64,000 bases of DNA from Streptomyces sp. A1136 (GCF_004795055.1 NZ_SSBJ01000024.1:59548-123547), one strand, 5' to 3'; numbered from the stretch's first letter, positions 35,957 to 46,573 are shown. The notes: a model not told the origin generated them from the sequence alone. Numbers and translations: made by a program.

Positions 35957-36364
35957 TCACGTCCTGCGGCCGTCAGCCGCCTCCTCCACCGCGCGCAGGA
36001 CGAGCCGGAGCTCCGCCTCGTCCAGCGCTTCGACGACCTGCCGGAGCCGGACGGCGCACCCGCCGACGAGGGAGGCCGCGACCTCCAGCACCGCGACCTC
36101 GCTCCTCGATGCCCGCCGGGACCACCCCAGGGTGAGCATGAGGCGGCCGAGCGCCTCCCAGTCCACCGACCGGTGTGCGCCGGAGCGTTTGATCATGGGT
36201 CTGTCGGCGGCGGTCTCCAGCGTGCGGTCCTCCATGAGGCGCCGCAGCCAGGAGCCGTCGTCGTACGCGCCGAGGAGTCGGGTCGCGGCCCTGACCCCCG
36301 CGTCGTCCGTTTCCCGCAGCAGGCTCTCCGCGAGCTCGGGACCAGTCATGCTCTCGGCCGTCAC
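35957..36364 (-). CDS. Hypothetical helical protein
   Basis: 135 residues, predominantly helical, charged (Arg/Glu/Asp/Leu rich), without Cys pairs, signal or membrane span. No family recognised. The GTG at 36364 has GGAG six bases upstream, which is better than the ATG at 36349. It lies alone between two minus-strand genes with more than 100 bases on each side, so it is probably monocistronic. The coding nature is supported by codon-position GC bias and a good ribosome site only. Confidence 0.55.
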   Translation of the reverse strand: MTAESMTGPELAESLLRETDDAGVRAATRLLGAYDDGSWLRRLMEDRTLETAADRPMIKRSGAHRSVDWEALGRLMLTLGWSRRASRSEVAVLEVAASLVGGCAVRLRQVVEALDEAELRLVLRAVEEAADGRRT

Positions 36365-36579
36365 CGGCTTCTCCGATACTTCCGGGTTCGCGGGCCGGGA
36401 CCAGCCCGGATGCCACTCTCCCGGACGGGGCCCCGGTCCGGCGCGCGCCCACGCCGTAGGTCCGCCCGGCCGGCCGATTCCACTGATGGACCGCCGGAGG
36501 GACCCGCACAAGTCCGGCGCTCCCCCCGCCGGACAAAGCCGAACCCCCGACGCCGACGCTCTCGGGACACCCCGTCCGC

Positions 36580-37431
36580 TCAGGCGTCCCCGCCGGCCCG
36601 GACGACCGGGTCACCGAGGCGCACCGTGCCGGGCTCCAGGACGTCCAGGTAGACGCCGACGCAGGACAACCTCCCCAGGTCGAACACGGGTATCCGGTGG
36701 TCGCGGGCGACGGCCCGCATGAGGGCCGGGTCGGACGGCAGTTCGTCGTGCCCGAGCGCGGGTACCACGCATCGGGGCGTGGGCACCACGACTCGCAAGA
36801 GCGCCTCGCCGACGCGCAGGTGCCCACCGGTCCACTCGTCCTCGGGGTATCCGGTCCCGTGGGGCGTATCCACGACGAGGTTGGGGCGGAAGCGACGGGC
36901 GTCGACGTCGCCGCCGGGGTGCACCGCTCGCAGCCGTCGCAGGGTCGAGGTCGTGACGAGGTGGATTCTCCCGAAGTCGAGGAACGTCCCCGGCGCGACG
37001 CGGCCGGTGGTGACGGTCGCCCCGGTGGCGTCCGTGGAGGCCGTGTCGCGCAGCCTGTCCGGGATACCGCCTTCGTACTCGGGCACGGCCCGCTCCAGGG
37101 CCGCGCCGTGCCGGGGCGGGGTCCGCGACAAGGCGACGTCCCGCCCCAAAAGCGCGGACAACGCGGCGTCCAGGTCGGGCCGTCCGGCGGGCAGGACCGT
37201 GCCGTCGGGCAGTTCGACCACGACCGTGTCGGTGCCGATCGTCCGGCTGCGGCAGCGCAGGAGGGCCCCCCACTTGCGGGGGTGCTTGGCGCTCCCGACA
37301 GCGCCCGTCCCGTCGATCGCCGCGACCACCCGGTCCCCGTGAAGCCCCCTGCCGGAGACCTCCGCCGCCGTCAGTGCCTCTCCGAGCATGGACTTGACCG
37401 GATACCGGTACAGCGCCGTCACAGTTCCCAT
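36580..37431 (-). CDS. MOSC-domain protein
   Basis: 283 residues. The N-terminal beta-barrel domain begins TALYRYPVKSMLGEALTAAEVSGRGLHGDR, the hallmark of MOSC_N, and the C-terminal MOSC domain contains DARRFRPNLVVDTP and the Cys in VVVPTPRCVVPAL, the residue proposed to bind sulfur or molybdenum cofactor. Related proteins deliver sulfur or reduce N-hydroxylated compounds. ATG 37431 lacks a Shine-Dalgarno. Divergent from katG across 282 bases. Confidence 0.85.
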   Translation of the reverse strand: MGTVTALYRYPVKSMLGEALTAAEVSGRGLHGDRVVAAIDGTGAVGSAKHPRKWGALLRCRSRTIGTDTVVVELPDGTVLPAGRPDLDAALSALLGRDVALSRTPPRHGAALERAVPEYEGGIPDRLRDTASTDATGATVTTGRVAPGTFLDFGRIHLVTTSTLRRLRAVHPGGDVDARRFRPNLVVDTPHGTGYPEDEWTGGHLRVGEALLRVVVPTPRCVVPALGHDELPSDPALMRAVARDHRIPVFDLGRLSCVGVYLDVLEPGTVRLGDPVVRAGGDA

Positions 37432-37713
37432 GGGGAGAGTATCCGTCGGGTACGGCCCTCCACCGCGGGGGCGCCTTGAGGAACAGCCGCTGCCCGGCCG
37501 TGTCGAGCCGGTGGTGGAGGTCACCGGTGCGTGAGGATGGGTCTCTCGCCGGCCGGTCCAGCCCCCGCGTTGACCGCCGCGGGTCGGGTGAGGCGTTTCC
37601 AGCTGGCGGGGCTCCATGGCGCGCGGGTCGCATTGCTCGCGACCGGCAGGGCACCCGACGTCACGAGCAGGCAGCCAGCAGAAGGAAACACCGACACAGG
37701 AAGAAGGACGGAC

Positions 37714-39933
<2,220 letters not shown>

Positions 39934-39940
39934 GTCGGAT

Positions 39941-39973
39941 GTCCGGGCCGGCCGCCCCGCGGCCGGCCCGGAC
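39941..39973 (+). terminator. Hairpin terminator after katG
   Basis: Perfect 15-base arms (39941-39955 and 39959-39973) with a CCC loop, eight bases past the katG stop. Confidence 0.88.
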
Positions 39974-40043
39974 CGCCACGAGGTGAAACCGGCCGGGAGG
40001 GCGCTGTCGGCGCCCCGGCCGACCGTGGTGTACCAATTCCTTC

Positions 40044-40628
40044 GTGAAGGAACAGAAAGCCGTCTCGACCGTCCGCGTGTTCATAGCGCTCGCCCCTCCC
40101 GACGACGCCAAGGAAGAACTGGCTCGTGAACTGGGTCCGGCCTACGAGGCGTACCCGCGCATGCGGTGGAACCGCATCGAGGACTGGCACATCACCCTGG
40201 CGTTCCTGGGGGAGCTCCCCGTCTCCACCGTTCCCCTCCTGCGGCCGCCCCTCGCGGAGCTCGCGGCCCGCAGCCGGCCCGTGGAACTGGCTCTGCGCGG
40301 GGGCGGCCACTTCGACGAGCGCGTGCTGTGGAGCGGACTCGAAGGCGACCTCGACGGGCTGCACCGCCTGACCGGCGAGGTCCGGCGTGTGGTGAGGGAG
40401 TGCGGTGTCGCCTTCGAGGAGCGGCCCTTGCGCCCCCACCTGACGTTGGCCCGGTCACGGCGCGACGACCCGTCAAGTGTGGTGAAGGCCGCGGGCGAAC
40501 TCGCCGGGTTCGCCGGACGGCGGTGGCACGCCGAGCGGCTGCACCTCGTCGGAAGCAACATCGGCCGCGGCCCGGGCCCGATCCACTACCGAGACATCGA
40601 GGCGTGGGACCTCCGCGGCGGCCGGTGA
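40044..40628 (+). CDS. thpR: RNA 2',3'-cyclic phosphodiesterase (2H family, ThpR)
   Basis: 194 residues with the two HxT motifs of the 2H phosphoesterase fold: WHITLAFLGE (His near residue 50) and PHLTLARSR (near 132), spaced as in ThpR/LigT. The N-terminus RVFIALAPPDDAKEELA is typical. Acts on 2',3'-cyclic phosphate or 2'-5' linked RNA ends in the cytosol; the physiological substrate in bacteria is unclear. GTG 40044 is the only reasonable start; no Shine-Dalgarno is seen. Monocistronic. Confidence 0.9.
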   Translation: MKEQKAVSTVRVFIALAPPDDAKEELARELGPAYEAYPRMRWNRIEDWHITLAFLGELPVSTVPLLRPPLAELAARSRPVELALRGGGHFDERVLWSGLEGDLDGLHRLTGEVRRVVRECGVAFEERPLRPHLTLARSRRDDPSSVVKAAGELAGFAGRRWHAERLHLVGSNIGRGPGPIHYRDIEAWDLRGGR

Positions 40629-40686
40629 CCCGGCGCCGCTGAACCGCCGGGCCGACTACCGGACGTGCGCGGGCCGGGTGCCGGGC

Positions 40687-41322
40687 TCAGGGCGCCGTGC
40701 CGGCCGGACCCCGCTCGCCGGACCGTTCGACCGTGGAGACGACGCGCACCACCGCCGGTGCGGCGGGGGCCGACCCGAAGCCGAACCGCACGGGCGGGAC
40801 GACCGGAGCGAGCGGGCCGAGGTCCACGCCGTCCAGGCTCGCCGCGGCACGGACGATCGGTCGTAGGTCACGGGCCGCGTACCACTGGCGGCAGTCGGGG
40901 CGCGAGCTGCCTCGGGTGCGTACGCCGGGCAGCAGGCGGGCGGGCACATCGATCAGGGCCGCCCACGCCGGCCGGCGCGCGAGTGGCGCCGGGACGGCCC
41001 CCAGCGCGAGGCCGAGGACCCCCCTGCGGCCCACGGTGAAGCGCAGCGCCAGGGGCCCGGCGGCGACGTCCCATGCGGAGTCCGCCCGGTGCACGCTCAC
41101 GGGCACGGTGCGGACCTCGTCGAAGTGGTAGACGCCCGCCACGTACTCGGCGGTGCGGTCCGTGGGCGCCAGCAGCAGGCGCTGTCCGTCGGCGCCCTCC
41201 AGCATCACGTCGCTGAAGGTCCCGAAGGGCGAGCGGAGCCAGTGGCCGACCACCACCCGGGTGCCGGACCCCGTACCGACGGCGGCGATCCAACCGTCGA
41301 ACGTCAACCGCTCGTGTCTCAC
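40687..41322 (-). CDS. Hypothetical protein
   Basis: 211 residues, no family recognised. It begins RHERLTFDGWIAAVGTGSGT and is rich in Val, Arg, Ala and Pro with several short beta-like stretches (TRVVVGHWLRSPFGTFSDVM, RLLLAPTDRTAEYVAGVYHF); no signal, membrane span or catalytic motif seen. The GTG start at 41322 touches a large inverted repeat (41322-41369), so its ribosome site may be buried in RNA structure. Downstream of, and in line with, the erythromycin-esterase-like gene, 114 bases away. Confidence 0.6.
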   Translation of the reverse strand: MRHERLTFDGWIAAVGTGSGTRVVVGHWLRSPFGTFSDVMLEGADGQRLLLAPTDRTAEYVAGVYHFDEVRTVPVSVHRADSAWDVAAGPLALRFTVGRRGVLGLALGAVPAPLARRPAWAALIDVPARLLPGVRTRGSSRPDCRQWYAARDLRPIVRAAASLDGVDLGPLAPVVPPVRFGFGSAPAAPAVVRVVSTVERSGERGPAGTAP

Positions 41323-41369
41323 CCGGGTCGTATGCCCGTGTCACCCACGGGGCAAGCACACGACCCGGG
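41322..41369 (-). terminator. Nested inverted repeat behind ere-like gene
   Basis: Outer ten-base arms CCCGGGTCGT (41322-41331) and ACGACCCGGG (41360-41369) enclose inner arms CCCGTG (41335-41340) and CACGGG (41346-41351). It can end the ere-like transcript, and it also reaches the start codon of the next gene. Confidence 0.65.
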
Positions 41370-41436
41370 CGGGGCCGGCTCCCGGGCACGCGGGAAGCCG
41401 GTGCGGCGGTGTCCCCGGGAGGCTCGCCGGCCGGCA

Positions 41437-42639
41437 CTACCGCTGGGGGACGTCCTTGACGAACACGATCCCGTCGCAGGCGGGCAGGTGTGCCGGATCG
41501 AACGGGGCGTAGCCGAACCACGGGGACACCCGGTGTGCGGGCGCGGTGTCGCCGAGGGCGGCGGCCAGCCGGCGGGCGTCGACGACGCAGCGGTCCCGCG
41601 GGAGCGCGTGGAGGAGCCCTTCGACGGTGTCCGGCGCCGGGGTGCCCACCCCCCGGTGCCGGATCGTGCCGAGGGCCGTCGCCACGAAGGCGTACTCCGC
41701 ACCGAGCCGGGCGCTCAGGAGCGCACCGGCGCTCCACCACTCCAGCGGCGCCCCGCCCATCCGCATCGCGCTCTTCTCCCGTTGGAGATGGGCGTTGTGG
41801 GCGTGGACGAGCACCGGGCCCCGTTCGGCGAGAGCGAGGAGGTTGTCGGCCATCATCAGGTCGCGCAGGCCCACCAGCCGGCTCATGCGGGCCGGTGAGG
41901 CGTCGGCCGTCCAGTGGTGGTAGCGCAGCAGGCCGATGGCGGTACGGCCGTAGAGGCGCGCCCGCTCCAACTCCTCCGGGGAGCTCGCCTCGACCAGGTG
42001 CGGTGTCTGCGCGTCGAGCAACGCCACCAGGTCGTCGGCGAGCAGCCGCAGCCGACCGGCCTCGACCGACTGTCCCACGGACCGGGCCGGGTCCGTCATC
42101 GCGGCGGGATCGGTCCACCGTTCGTCGGCGCCGAGCAGGCTGTCGAGGAACCCGGCGGTGCGGGGAAGCAGTTCCGGGTCCACCCGGGCCGCGAGGAAAC
42201 CGTGGAGCGCCGTGAGCGCCTGCCGGGGGCTCTCGGCGCCGGTGATCTCCAGCGGGCCGTCGAACCCGGCGAAGCGGAGCCGCTCGGACGCCGGCCGGCC
42301 GTCGTTGTGGGCGCGCATCCAGCGTACGAGTTCGCGGTTGGCCGCGGAGGCGCCCCAGCCGTGGCTGAATCCCCGCTCCATGACCTCGTCGAGGGTGCCC
42401 GTGCCCGAGGTGACGTAGTCGTCCACGATCAGGCCCCGCAGGCAGTCGCTCTCGATCGTGATCGTCCGGTAGCCCTCCTGCTCGACGAGTTGCCGGAAGA
42501 GTTCGTTGCGCAGTTCGAGCAGGGCGTCCTCGCCGTGCGTGGGTTCGCCGAGGGCGAGCAGCCGTGGCCGGTCCGCGAACTGCTTCATGACGGCGGCGGC
42601 ATCGAGGGTGTGAGTGGTGTCCTGGAGGTCTATTGCCAT
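41437..42639 (-). CDS. Erythromycin-esterase family protein
   Basis: 400 residues of the Ere/succinoglycan-biosynthesis family. Conserved active-site blocks are seen: RLLALGEPTHGEDALLELRN with the catalytic His, TITIESDCLRGLIVDDYV with Glu, and VLVHAHNAHLQREKSAMRMG. True Ere enzymes hydrolyse the macrolide lactone; many relatives have other or unknown substrates, so macrolide resistance is only possible. Its ATG is four bases from a 22-base palindrome and the divergent MerR regulator, the usual layout of drug-inducible resistance. Transcription is probably leaderless (TACCGT seven bases upstream). Confidence 0.82.
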   Translation of the reverse strand: MAIDLQDTTHTLDAAAVMKQFADRPRLLALGEPTHGEDALLELRNELFRQLVEQEGYRTITIESDCLRGLIVDDYVTSGTGTLDEVMERGFSHGWGASAANRELVRWMRAHNDGRPASERLRFAGFDGPLEITGAESPRQALTALHGFLAARVDPELLPRTAGFLDSLLGADERWTDPAAMTDPARSVGQSVEAGRLRLLADDLVALLDAQTPHLVEASSPEELERARLYGRTAIGLLRYHHWTADASPARMSRLVGLRDLMMADNLLALAERGPVLVHAHNAHLQREKSAMRMGGAPLEWWSAGALLSARLGAEYAFVATALGTIRHRGVGTPAPDTVEGLLHALPRDRCVVDARRLAAALGDTAPAHRVSPWFGYAPFDPAHLPACDGIVFVKDVPQR

Positions 42640-42640
42640 G

Positions 42641-42662
42641 CCTTCAACGGTATCGTTGAAGG
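42641..42662. promoter_or_regulatory. 22-base palindromic operator at ere/merR junction
   Basis: Nine-base perfect arms CCTTCAACG (42641-42649) and CGTTGAAGG (42654-42662) around GTAT. It begins one base beyond the ere-like ATG and includes, on the minus strand, TACCGT (42647-42652), which fits a leaderless -10. MerR regulators bind such palindromes within promoters. Confidence 0.65.
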
Positions 42663-42727
42663 TTCGGTTGAGACTTTTCCGCGCTACCTTCGGCTCTCTA
42701 GGGCGAAACTTTCAAAGGGGTGGTCAC

Positions 42728-43459
42728 CTGCGACCGATCGATCTGGCACGTGGGCACGGTCTGTCCACCCAGGCCGTCAGGAATTACGAGGAGGACGGCA
42801 TCCTCCCGGCCGCCGATCGCACACCGAACGGCTACCGCTCCTATACGCGGCTGCACGCGCGGGCCCTGGCCGCGTTCCTCGCGCTGGCGCCCGGGCACGG
42901 TCATGGGACGGCGGCGTCGATCATGCGGGCCGTGAACCGGGGCGCCCTCGACGGGGCGTTCCGTCTCATCGACGAGAGCCACGCCCGGCTCATGGAGGAC
43001 CGCCGGACGCTCCACGCCGTGGAGAGCGCCCTGCGCGACCTCACGGCCGGCGCGGCGTCCGGACCCGACGCGACGCTCCCCGGGCCCGGCGCAGCCGGTG
43101 GACCCCGTCGCCCCCGCGGCACGTTCATCGGGCCGCTGGCCGAGGAACTGGGTATCCGGCCCGCGACGCTACGGGCGTGGGAACGCGCCGAACTGGTGCG
43201 GCCCCGGCGCGATCCGCTCACCGGATACCGCGTCTACGACGAGGCCGACGTCCGGGACGCCCGGCTCGCCCACCAGCTCAGACGGGGTGGCTACCCACTG
43301 GGGCGGATCGCCCCGCTGATCGGCCAAGTGCGGGCGGCCGGTGGGCTGAAGCCGCTGGAGGCAGTCCTGCACGACTGGCACAGCCGGCTGTCCGCCCGTG
43401 GGCGGTCGATGCTGACGGGAGCCGCGGAGTTGGAGGCGTACCTGCGCGAGCGCGGATGA
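42728..43459 (+). CDS. MerR-family regulator with two HTH domains (TioE-like)
   Basis: 243 residues with two winged-helix MerR DNA-binding segments: residues 1-70 (RPIDLARGHGLSTQAVRNYE followed by RTPNGYRSYTRLHARALAAF) and about 130-200 (GPLAEELGIRPATLRAWERA, then RDPLTGYRVYDEADVRDARL). Double-HTH MerR proteins occur beside resistance genes in Streptomyces. The protein appears to begin at CTG 42728: AAAGGGG lies seven bases upstream and homologues start with RPxDLA. In-frame ATG 42638 would put the operator inside the gene. Likely controls the divergent ere-like gene through the palindrome at 42641. Confidence 0.82.
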   Translation: MRPIDLARGHGLSTQAVRNYEEDGILPAADRTPNGYRSYTRLHARALAAFLALAPGHGHGTAASIMRAVNRGALDGAFRLIDESHARLMEDRRTLHAVESALRDLTAGAASGPDATLPGPGAAGGPRRPRGTFIGPLAEELGIRPATLRAWERAELVRPRRDPLTGYRVYDEADVRDARLAHQLRRGGYPLGRIAPLIGQVRAAGGLKPLEAVLHDWHSRLSARGRSMLTGAAELEAYLRERG

Positions 43460-43480
43460 GGCCGGGCGGCGGATGCCGGG

Positions 43481-43501
43481 GCCGGCGTCACCCCCGCCGG
43501 C
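43481..43501. terminator. Candidate hairpin between convergent genes
   Basis: GCCGGCG (43481-43487) pairs with CGCCGGC (43495-43501) around a seven-base loop, with more pairing possible outside a bulge; between the MerR stop and the convergent acidic protein. Confidence 0.45.
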
Positions 43502-43526
43502 GTCGGCCCGGCCGGCCGACGGGGGA

Positions 43527-44567
43527 TCAGCCCGCCGGGGGACCTTCGCCCCCCTCGCCGTCCTGCGCCGTCTCGAAACCCTTCAGCGCGTCCTTCAGCG
43601 TGGTGAGGGTCTCCTCCGCCAGATCGCGCAGGAAGGCGGGGCACACCCAGGCGTCCAGGGGCTCGTCCTCGTCGGCCGCCCCGGCTGCCTCGTCCTCCTC
43701 GTCCTCCTCGTCCCACCCGTGGTCCTCGGCCATCTCGGCGCGTCCGCCGGGGCTGCGCAGCAGGTAGCCGACACGGGAGGCGTGATCCGGATCATCGGTG
43801 TCGGGGTGCTCGTCCGAGTCATGGGCGCACGGACCGTCGGGCAGCGACGCGACGGCTTCCTCCACGCCCTTGACCATGGCCTCCGGTACCGAACGGTCGG
43901 TGATCCTCTCCGATGCCGCGTACCAGCAGGTCGCGTTCATCGTCACGAGGAAGCCGGCCAACACCCCGCGGGTCGGCCGGGACGGAAGGCAGCCGGCCTC
44001 GTCCGTGAGCACCTCGTGGGGATCGTCGTAGGGGTAGTCGTTCACTATGCCCGAAAGGACATTGATGGAACTGCGGTGGTACTTGGGGGCTCCCGCGGGT
44101 ACGCGCCGGACGGTGAACGGGGCGATCACGTCCTGCGCGAGGCGGGCCCAGCCCGCCACGTTGCCCGGACACAGCGCCCGCTCGACGTCCAAGTCCGCGG
44201 CGGCCGAGGGGAGTTCGCCCAACAGCCCGGTATCGCCGGCCCAGATCTCGTCCTCCAGCGCGTCCATCTCGCTCTCGTACGGATGACGGTCGTGCGAACA
44301 GGGCCGCTTCCCCAGCGTGTTCACCGCGGCGCTCAACGCGTCGAGGGCGGCGCGCTCGGCGGTCCGCCCGGGGCGCCAGGCGAGGTATCCCGACATCGCC
44401 ACGAGAGCGCCCACCCACACGTGGGCCCGGTCCCCGCCCGGGTCGGCGAGGAGCCTGCGCGAGCACTCCAGGACGAGGGGGTCCGCTTCGGCCGCGGGGG
44501 ACGTGTCGTGGATCTGTCGACAGGCGTCGGCGAGCCGGTCGACGGGGAGGTCGGCGATTTCGATCAT
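43527..44567 (-). CDS. Hypothetical acidic protein
   Basis: 346 residues, no family recognised. It is acidic, with a mostly helical N-terminal half (LVLECSRRLLADPGGDRAHV, YLAWRPGRTAERAALDALSA), a middle part with several Trp/Cys (LVTMNATCWYAASERITDRS) and a very acidic patch (EEDEEDEAAGAADEDEPLD) encoded by repeated GAG/GAC codons. No signal or membrane span, so cytosolic. Start ATG 44567 has no clear Shine-Dalgarno. Divergent from the secreted RelA/SpoT-fold gene across 178 bases; a functional link is possible but unproven. Confidence 0.6.
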   Translation of the reverse strand: MIEIADLPVDRLADACRQIHDTSPAAEADPLVLECSRRLLADPGGDRAHVWVGALVAMSGYLAWRPGRTAERAALDALSAAVNTLGKRPCSHDRHPYESEMDALEDEIWAGDTGLLGELPSAAADLDVERALCPGNVAGWARLAQDVIAPFTVRRVPAGAPKYHRSSINVLSGIVNDYPYDDPHEVLTDEAGCLPSRPTRGVLAGFLVTMNATCWYAASERITDRSVPEAMVKGVEEAVASLPDGPCAHDSDEHPDTDDPDHASRVGYLLRSPGGRAEMAEDHGWDEEDEEDEAAGAADEDEPLDAWVCPAFLRDLAEETLTTLKDALKGFETAQDGEGGEGPPAG

Positions 44568-44745
44568 GAACGGTACGACGGCCCGGGTCCCCCGTTCGGT
44601 TCCCGGCCGTCGGCGGTTCGGCCGGCCGTGCCGCGAACGGCCGCGGCCAAAGATCATCGGGACCGCCCGGAGGAGACACCTCGACCCCGTCCCGTCAGTT
44701 GTGCCCGGCGTACCGATGCCCCACGCGAAGGCAGGACCCAGGCGC

Positions 44746-45534
44746 ATGAACATCACCCGTACCCTCACCCGCGCCGCGATCGCGGCCGCGCTGGCGACCG
44801 CGCTCGGGAGCGGTGTCACCACGGCCGCCGGCGCCGCCCCGACCACCGGGCACAACTCCCCCACGGCGTCGGCACGACACGCGGACGACGGGGGCTGGAC
44901 CGGCGAGGACGGGCTCTCGCTGAGCCCGGCCGACAGCCGGCGCGTCGACGCGTACACGGAGAACGCCCGGCGGGCGGAACGCGCCATCAGCCCCCGGGTA
45001 CGGGCGGTCGCCCGGCTGGCGGGGGCGCAGGTGATCGGCTTCGAGAACCGGCTCAAGTCCCCCGACTCCCTCAAGCGCAAGGTCGCCACCTCGCTGAAGG
45101 AACGCCCCGGGCAGAGCGCCGACTCCGTGCTCGCCACGCTCGGCGACGCGGTGCGCTACACGCTCCAGTGGGGAGACGACCGCTACACCGACGGAGTCGC
45201 CGAAGCCTCGGAGGCGCTGTCCGCGTGGGGTGACGACAGCACGAAATGGTCCAACACCTGGGGGCGCGCCACGGGGTACAAGGGGCTCAACACCGGCTGG
45301 CGGGCAGCGCGTTCCGGACAGCTCTTCGAGGTCCAGTTCCACACCCCGGCCTCCAAGTGGGCCCAGGAAGCCACCCACGAGCTCTACGAGGAGCAGCGCC
45401 TTCCGGGTACGGCGCCCGAGCGGAAGCGGGAGCTCCAGGAGCAGCAGGACGCGATCTTCGCGTCGGTTCCCGTCCCGCCGGGCGCCGACCGGCTGACCGC
45501 GCCCGTGTCCCCGGCCCTGGTACCGGTGGGCTGA
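44746..45534 (+). CDS. Secreted RelA/SpoT-fold nucleotide pyrophosphokinase-like enzyme
   Basis: 262 residues with a Sec signal peptide (TLTRAAIAAALATALGSGVT, cleavage near AGAAP). The mature part has the alarmone-synthetase motif order: Arg102/Lys104/Ser105 in ENRLKSPDSLKRK for donor ATP, Asp134 and Arg137 in LGDAVRYTLQW, GYKGLNTGW replacing the GYRSxH loop, and Glu195/Gln197/His199 in FEVQFHTPASKWAQEATHELYEE. The best match I know is the extracellular ATP:nucleotide 3'-pyrophosphotransferase of some Streptomyces, which makes pppApp-type nucleotides outside the cell. No hydrolase, TGS or ACT domain. AGGA precedes the ATG. Confidence 0.8.
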   Translation: MNITRTLTRAAIAAALATALGSGVTTAAGAAPTTGHNSPTASARHADDGGWTGEDGLSLSPADSRRVDAYTENARRAERAISPRVRAVARLAGAQVIGFENRLKSPDSLKRKVATSLKERPGQSADSVLATLGDAVRYTLQWGDDRYTDGVAEASEALSAWGDDSTKWSNTWGRATGYKGLNTGWRAARSGQLFEVQFHTPASKWAQEATHELYEEQRLPGTAPERKRELQEQQDAIFASVPVPPGADRLTAPVSPALVPVG

Positions 45535-45570
45535 CCGGGCGACCCGACCGGCACTCGTGGTCCGGACGCC

Positions 45571-46479
45571 TCAGACGTCCTCCAGGACCGCCCGGATCAC
45601 GTGCCGGGCGTTGTGGGCCATGGCGGGGTTGGTCTTGCGGTAGCAGGGCAGCGCGATGAGCGCCTGGGAGAGTGTCCGCCCCCGGCCCCTCGTCCAGGTC
45701 GCGTCGTCCACGGCCAGCGCCTCGCGGAAGGTCTTTCGGCCCTCGGGCGGCAGCAGGTTCCACGCGGGAAACAAGTCGCAGGCGGGATCTCCCGTCCCCG
45801 TGCACCCGAAGTCGATCACCGCTGCCAGCCTGCCGTCCTCGACCAGGAGGTTGCCCGGCATGAGATCGGCGTGCAGCCATACCGGCGGCCCGTCCCACGA
45901 GGGGGCGCGCAGTGCCTCCTCCCATACGGCGGTGACGGCGTCGCAGTCGACACCCTCCTCCGGAATCCCGCGCAGTTCCCGGATCGCGGCCATGGTGTCC
46001 GCGTCGAGCGTGGCGAGCGGGCCGCCCCGGTGCGCCTTCGGCCCGGCCGGCAGCCTGATGCCCCGCATCGCCGTCACGAACGCGGCCAGGTCCTCGGCGA
46101 GCGACACGGGCTCGTCCAAGGCGCCCTCCTCGGGATGCCGCCCGGCCAGCCACCGGTACACCGACCACGACCACGGGTACCCCTGTGTCGGCTCCCCGAC
46201 CCCGAGCACCTCCGGGATGCGTGTGGGCAGGTGGGGCGCGAGGCGGGGCAGCCACGCCCGTTCCGTCACCAGATCCTCGACCCCGCCCCGTACCAGCGGC
46301 AGCCGCACGACCATGTCATCGCCCAGCCGGTACACGGCGTTGACCGTGCCATCGGAGGGCCATCTCTCGACCGGCAGCCCCGCCCACCGGGGGAACCGTG
46401 CGGCGATCAACCGTCGCACGAGGCCGTCGTCGACGGGGTAGCGGCCGGGATGCATCTGACCTGCGCTCATGGCGGTCAT
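45571..46479 (-). CDS. Aminoglycoside-phosphotransferase-like kinase
   Basis: 302 residues with the APH/choline-kinase fold. Catalytic loop VWLHADLMPGNLLVEDGRL contains the base Asp and the metal-binding Asn; the following VIDFGCTGTGDPACDL is the DFG-like metal site. The N-lobe has GTVNAVYRLGDDMVVRLPL with the ATP-binding Lys replaced by Arg. Such proteins phosphorylate antibiotics or small metabolites; the substrate is unknown here. ATG 46479 and 46470 are both possible; neither has a good ribosome site. Confidence 0.82.
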   Translation of the reverse strand: MTAMSAGQMHPGRYPVDDGLVRRLIAARFPRWAGLPVERWPSDGTVNAVYRLGDDMVVRLPLVRGGVEDLVTERAWLPRLAPHLPTRIPEVLGVGEPTQGYPWSWSVYRWLAGRHPEEGALDEPVSLAEDLAAFVTAMRGIRLPAGPKAHRGGPLATLDADTMAAIRELRGIPEEGVDCDAVTAVWEEALRAPSWDGPPVWLHADLMPGNLLVEDGRLAAVIDFGCTGTGDPACDLFPAWNLLPPEGRKTFREALAVDDATWTRGRGRTLSQALIALPCYRKTNPAMAHNARHVIRAVLEDV

Positions 46480-46573
46480 CCGACCACCGGCCGCCGACGG
46501 GCGTCAAACACCTTTCCGATCCGCGGGATTCGGCTTCGGCAGCGGGCGGGGAGGGGCTTTGACGACAGGCCTG

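Noticed and set aside
43677..43712. Repeated GTCCTC units considered a DNA repeat element
   Set aside because: They encode an Asp/Glu-rich stretch in the acidic protein in frame, so codon repetition explains them.
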